NCBI RefSeq assembly: GCF_024437735.1
Contig: NZ_JANFQO010000003.1
Span: forward strand, 62,001-126,000
Source: Tahibacter harae
GTDB lineage: Bacteria; Pseudomonadota; Gammaproteobacteria; Xanthomonadales; Rhodanobacteraceae
Length of the DNA stretch: 64,000 bases
Direction: 5' to 3'
Shown here: piece after piece, positions 62,578 through 64,000 of the stretch
How the letters are laid out: every line of letters starts with the position of its first letter
Numbering within the stretch: position 1 is the first letter of the stretch
The notes under the pieces: generated by a model
Told to the model about the DNA's origin: nothing
The model's database searches: none
What the model saw: only the letters and a program-made list of their open reading frames with translations
Position numbers and translations under genes: made by a program

Positions 62578-63874
62578 GGCGCGCCGCGCCGGCGCGGCGC
62601 TGCTGCTCGCCCTGCTCTGGCTGCTGGCCGGCGCCGCCGCGGCGCAGGTGCAGACGGCGCCGGCGGCAATGCCGGACGCGGCGCAGGGCACGGCGGCGGA
62701 TGCCGCCGAGCCGGGCTCGGAACTGCAGATCGCACTGCTGACCGTAGGCCCGGGCGAAATCTACTGGGAGCGCTTCGGCCACAACGCCATTGCCGTCCAC
62801 GACCGCCGCAGCGGCGAGACGCTGAGCTACAACTACGGCATCTTCGATTTCGAGGAGGCGGATTTCTTCCTCAACTTCCTGCGCGGCCATATGCGCTACA
62901 GCATGGAAGTGGTGCGACTGGAGGAAGAACTGGCCTACTACCGCCGCGAAGGCCGCGCCGTGCTGCGCCAGGAGCTGGACCTCAGCCCGCGCCAGCGCCT
63001 GGCCCTGCGCGATTTCCTGCGCTGGAACCTGCGCCCGGAAAACGCCAAGTACCGCTACGAATACTTCACCTCGAACTGCTCCACCAAGGTCCGCGACGCG
63101 CTGGACAAAGTACTCGGCGGCGCGATACGTCGCGCGCTGGAAGGCCGTTCGCGCGGCTATACCTACCGCCTGCAGGCCGACAGCCTGATGGCGCCGATTC
63201 CCGAACTGATGCTGCCCATGGACCTGGGCCTGGGCCCGTACGCGGACCGGCGCCTGTCGTTCTGGGAGGAAAGCTTCATCCCCGCCGCTTTCGCCCAGCA
63301 CCTGGGCGAGGTGCAGATCGGCCAGGACGAAGGCCGGCCGCGGCCGCTGGTCAGCGCCACGCAGGAACTCAGCCGCGCCGCGCCCGCACTGGCCGCGGCC
63401 GAACGCAGCTTTCTGCGCCGCCACGGCCCGTATCCGCTGGGCTACGCCCTGCCGGTGGGTGCGATCAGCGCCGCCCTGGCCCTGGGCCTGCTGCTGCTCG
63501 CCCGCACGCAGCGGCCGCGCGCGGGACTGCTGTTCGCACTGGCCGGCATCGGCTTCGCGCTCGTCGCCACGCTGGCCGGGCTGCTGCTGCTGGGCCTGTG
63601 GAGCCTGACCGAACACGTCTCCGCCTGGCGCAACGAGAATCTGCTGCTGCTCAATCCGCTGTGGCTGCTGCTGCTGCCGGCGCTGTGGCGCACGCGCGAT
63701 CCGGACTGGCGCAGCCGCGGCTTCAGCCGCGCCCTGGCCTGGCTGGTGCTGCTGTCGGCGCTGGCCGCGCTGGCGCTGAAACTGCTGCCGGCCTCGGTGC
63801 AGGACAACGCGGTCTGGCTGGCACTGCTGTTGCCGCCGCAGTTGGCGCTGGGGTGGCGGCTGTTGCGGCGCTGA
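62567..63874 (+). CDS. DUF4105 membrane protein (Lnb N-terminal-like)
   Basis: 435 residues. A signal peptide (1-26) is followed by a DUF4105 domain: ALLTVGPGEIYWERFGHNAIAVHD, YNYGIFDF, FLNFLRGHMRYSMEV and YEYFTSNCSTKVRDALD, with conserved Trp/Phe, His and Cys that suggest a papain-like (NlpC/P60-related) fold. The C-terminal 150 residues contain four to five membrane helices. Relatives include the lipoprotein N-acyltransferase Lnb, so an envelope lipoprotein role is possible but unproven. It overlaps the corC stop and is probably co-transcribed. Confidence 0.9.
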   Translation: MRAEARRAGAALLLALLWLLAGAAAAQVQTAPAAMPDAAQGTAADAAEPGSELQIALLTVGPGEIYWERFGHNAIAVHDRRSGETLSYNYGIFDFEEADFFLNFLRGHMRYSMEVVRLEEELAYYRREGRAVLRQELDLSPRQRLALRDFLRWNLRPENAKYRYEYFTSNCSTKVRDALDKVLGGAIRRALEGRSRGYTYRLQADSLMAPIPELMLPMDLGLGPYADRRLSFWEESFIPAAFAQHLGEVQIGQDEGRPRPLVSATQELSRAAPALAAAERSFLRRHGPYPLGYALPVGAISAALALGLLLLARTQRPRAGLLFALAGIGFALVATLAGLLLLGLWSLTEHVSAWRNENLLLLNPLWLLLLPALWRTRDPDWRSRGFSRALAWLVLLSALAALALKLLPASVQDNAVWLALLLPPQLALGWRLLRR

Positions 63875-63879
63875 GGGCC

Positions 63880-63901
63880 GGGAACCGGGACCCGGGATTG
63901 G
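63880..63901 (+). repeat. GGGATT-type intergenic repeat, diverged copy 3
   Basis: GGGAACCGGGACCCGGGATTGG right after the last stop codon, related to the copies at 5545 and 7670. The last 100 nt of the window hold no gene that I can support. Confidence 0.45.
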
Positions 63902-64000
63902 AAAAGGCGTGGCGCGCGGGCGCTGCGCTTTTTGGCTTCGCCGGTGAACGCGCAAAGTTGGCGAAATCGTCCAATGGTATTTGTGCCGCGGGCCACTAGA

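Noticed and set aside
60190-62691. 833-codon minus-strand frame
   Set aside because: Shadow of the DUF1501 and corC genes; repetitive composition and no domain.

Overview
The window is a GC-rich, densely coded chromosomal segment from a gammaproteobacterium, most likely of the order Xanthomonadales/Lysobacterales (Rhodanobacteraceae or Lysobacteraceae type). This is inferred from DUF3011 proteins, one-piece propeller histidine kinases with NarL/LuxR-type regulators, a lysyl-endopeptidase-like secreted protease, a DUF1800/DUF1501 pair, and GGGATTCGGGATT-type repeats placed right after stop codons. Long antisense reading frames are common because of the base composition and were ignored.

Layout. 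1-1.5 kb: secreted DUF3011 and EF-hand proteins. 1.7-5.5 kb: a serine hydrolase and a prolyl-oligopeptidase lipoprotein. 5.9-7.7 kb: a divergent LysR/pirin pair with palindromes between them. 7.8-14.2 kb: a tightly packed six-gene minus-strand operon (cysteine hydrolase, XapX protein, amidohydrolase, DoxX protein, MFS_3 exporter, outer-membrane porin). 14.3-21.7 kb: two paralogous two-component systems (propeller kinase plus LuxR-type regulator). A shared octamer, GATCGGGT, lies upstream of the six-gene operon, of one kinase and of the hydrolase at 22.1 kb, and suggests a local regulon. 22-25 kb: hydrolase, pirin and LysR. 25-29.3 kb: exported proteins, a polysaccharide deacetylase and HU. 29.5-32.5 kb: a MocR regulator divergent from a PhzF-GNAT fusion. 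32.5-40 kb: small proteins, a LytS/LytTR-type two-component system, a YbaK-type deacylase, the guanidinium exporter Gdx under a guanidine-II (mini-ykkC) riboswitch, a DUF1993 protein and a trypsin-like exoprotease.

Accessory island, about 40.5-52.2 kb. It ends exactly at the 3' end of a tRNA-Arg(CCU) gene and carries an integrase remnant. It holds three modules: a complete His-Xaa-Ser (hxsDBCA) system with two radical SAM enzymes and a repeat-bearing exported target; a NACHT/STAND-like P-loop NTPase with low GC and a palindromic operator; and a three-gene ABC-three-component system (PD-(D/E)XK nuclease, middle component, SMC-like DUF3732 ATPase). The last two are probable anti-phage or anti-plasmid systems. 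The biochemistry of the Hxs system is, to my knowledge, unresolved.

52.6-64 kb is conserved chromosome: an ALDH7-type aldehyde dehydrogenase, a FadL-type porin, pyrD-murB, DUF1800-DUF1501, corC and a DUF4105 membrane protein.
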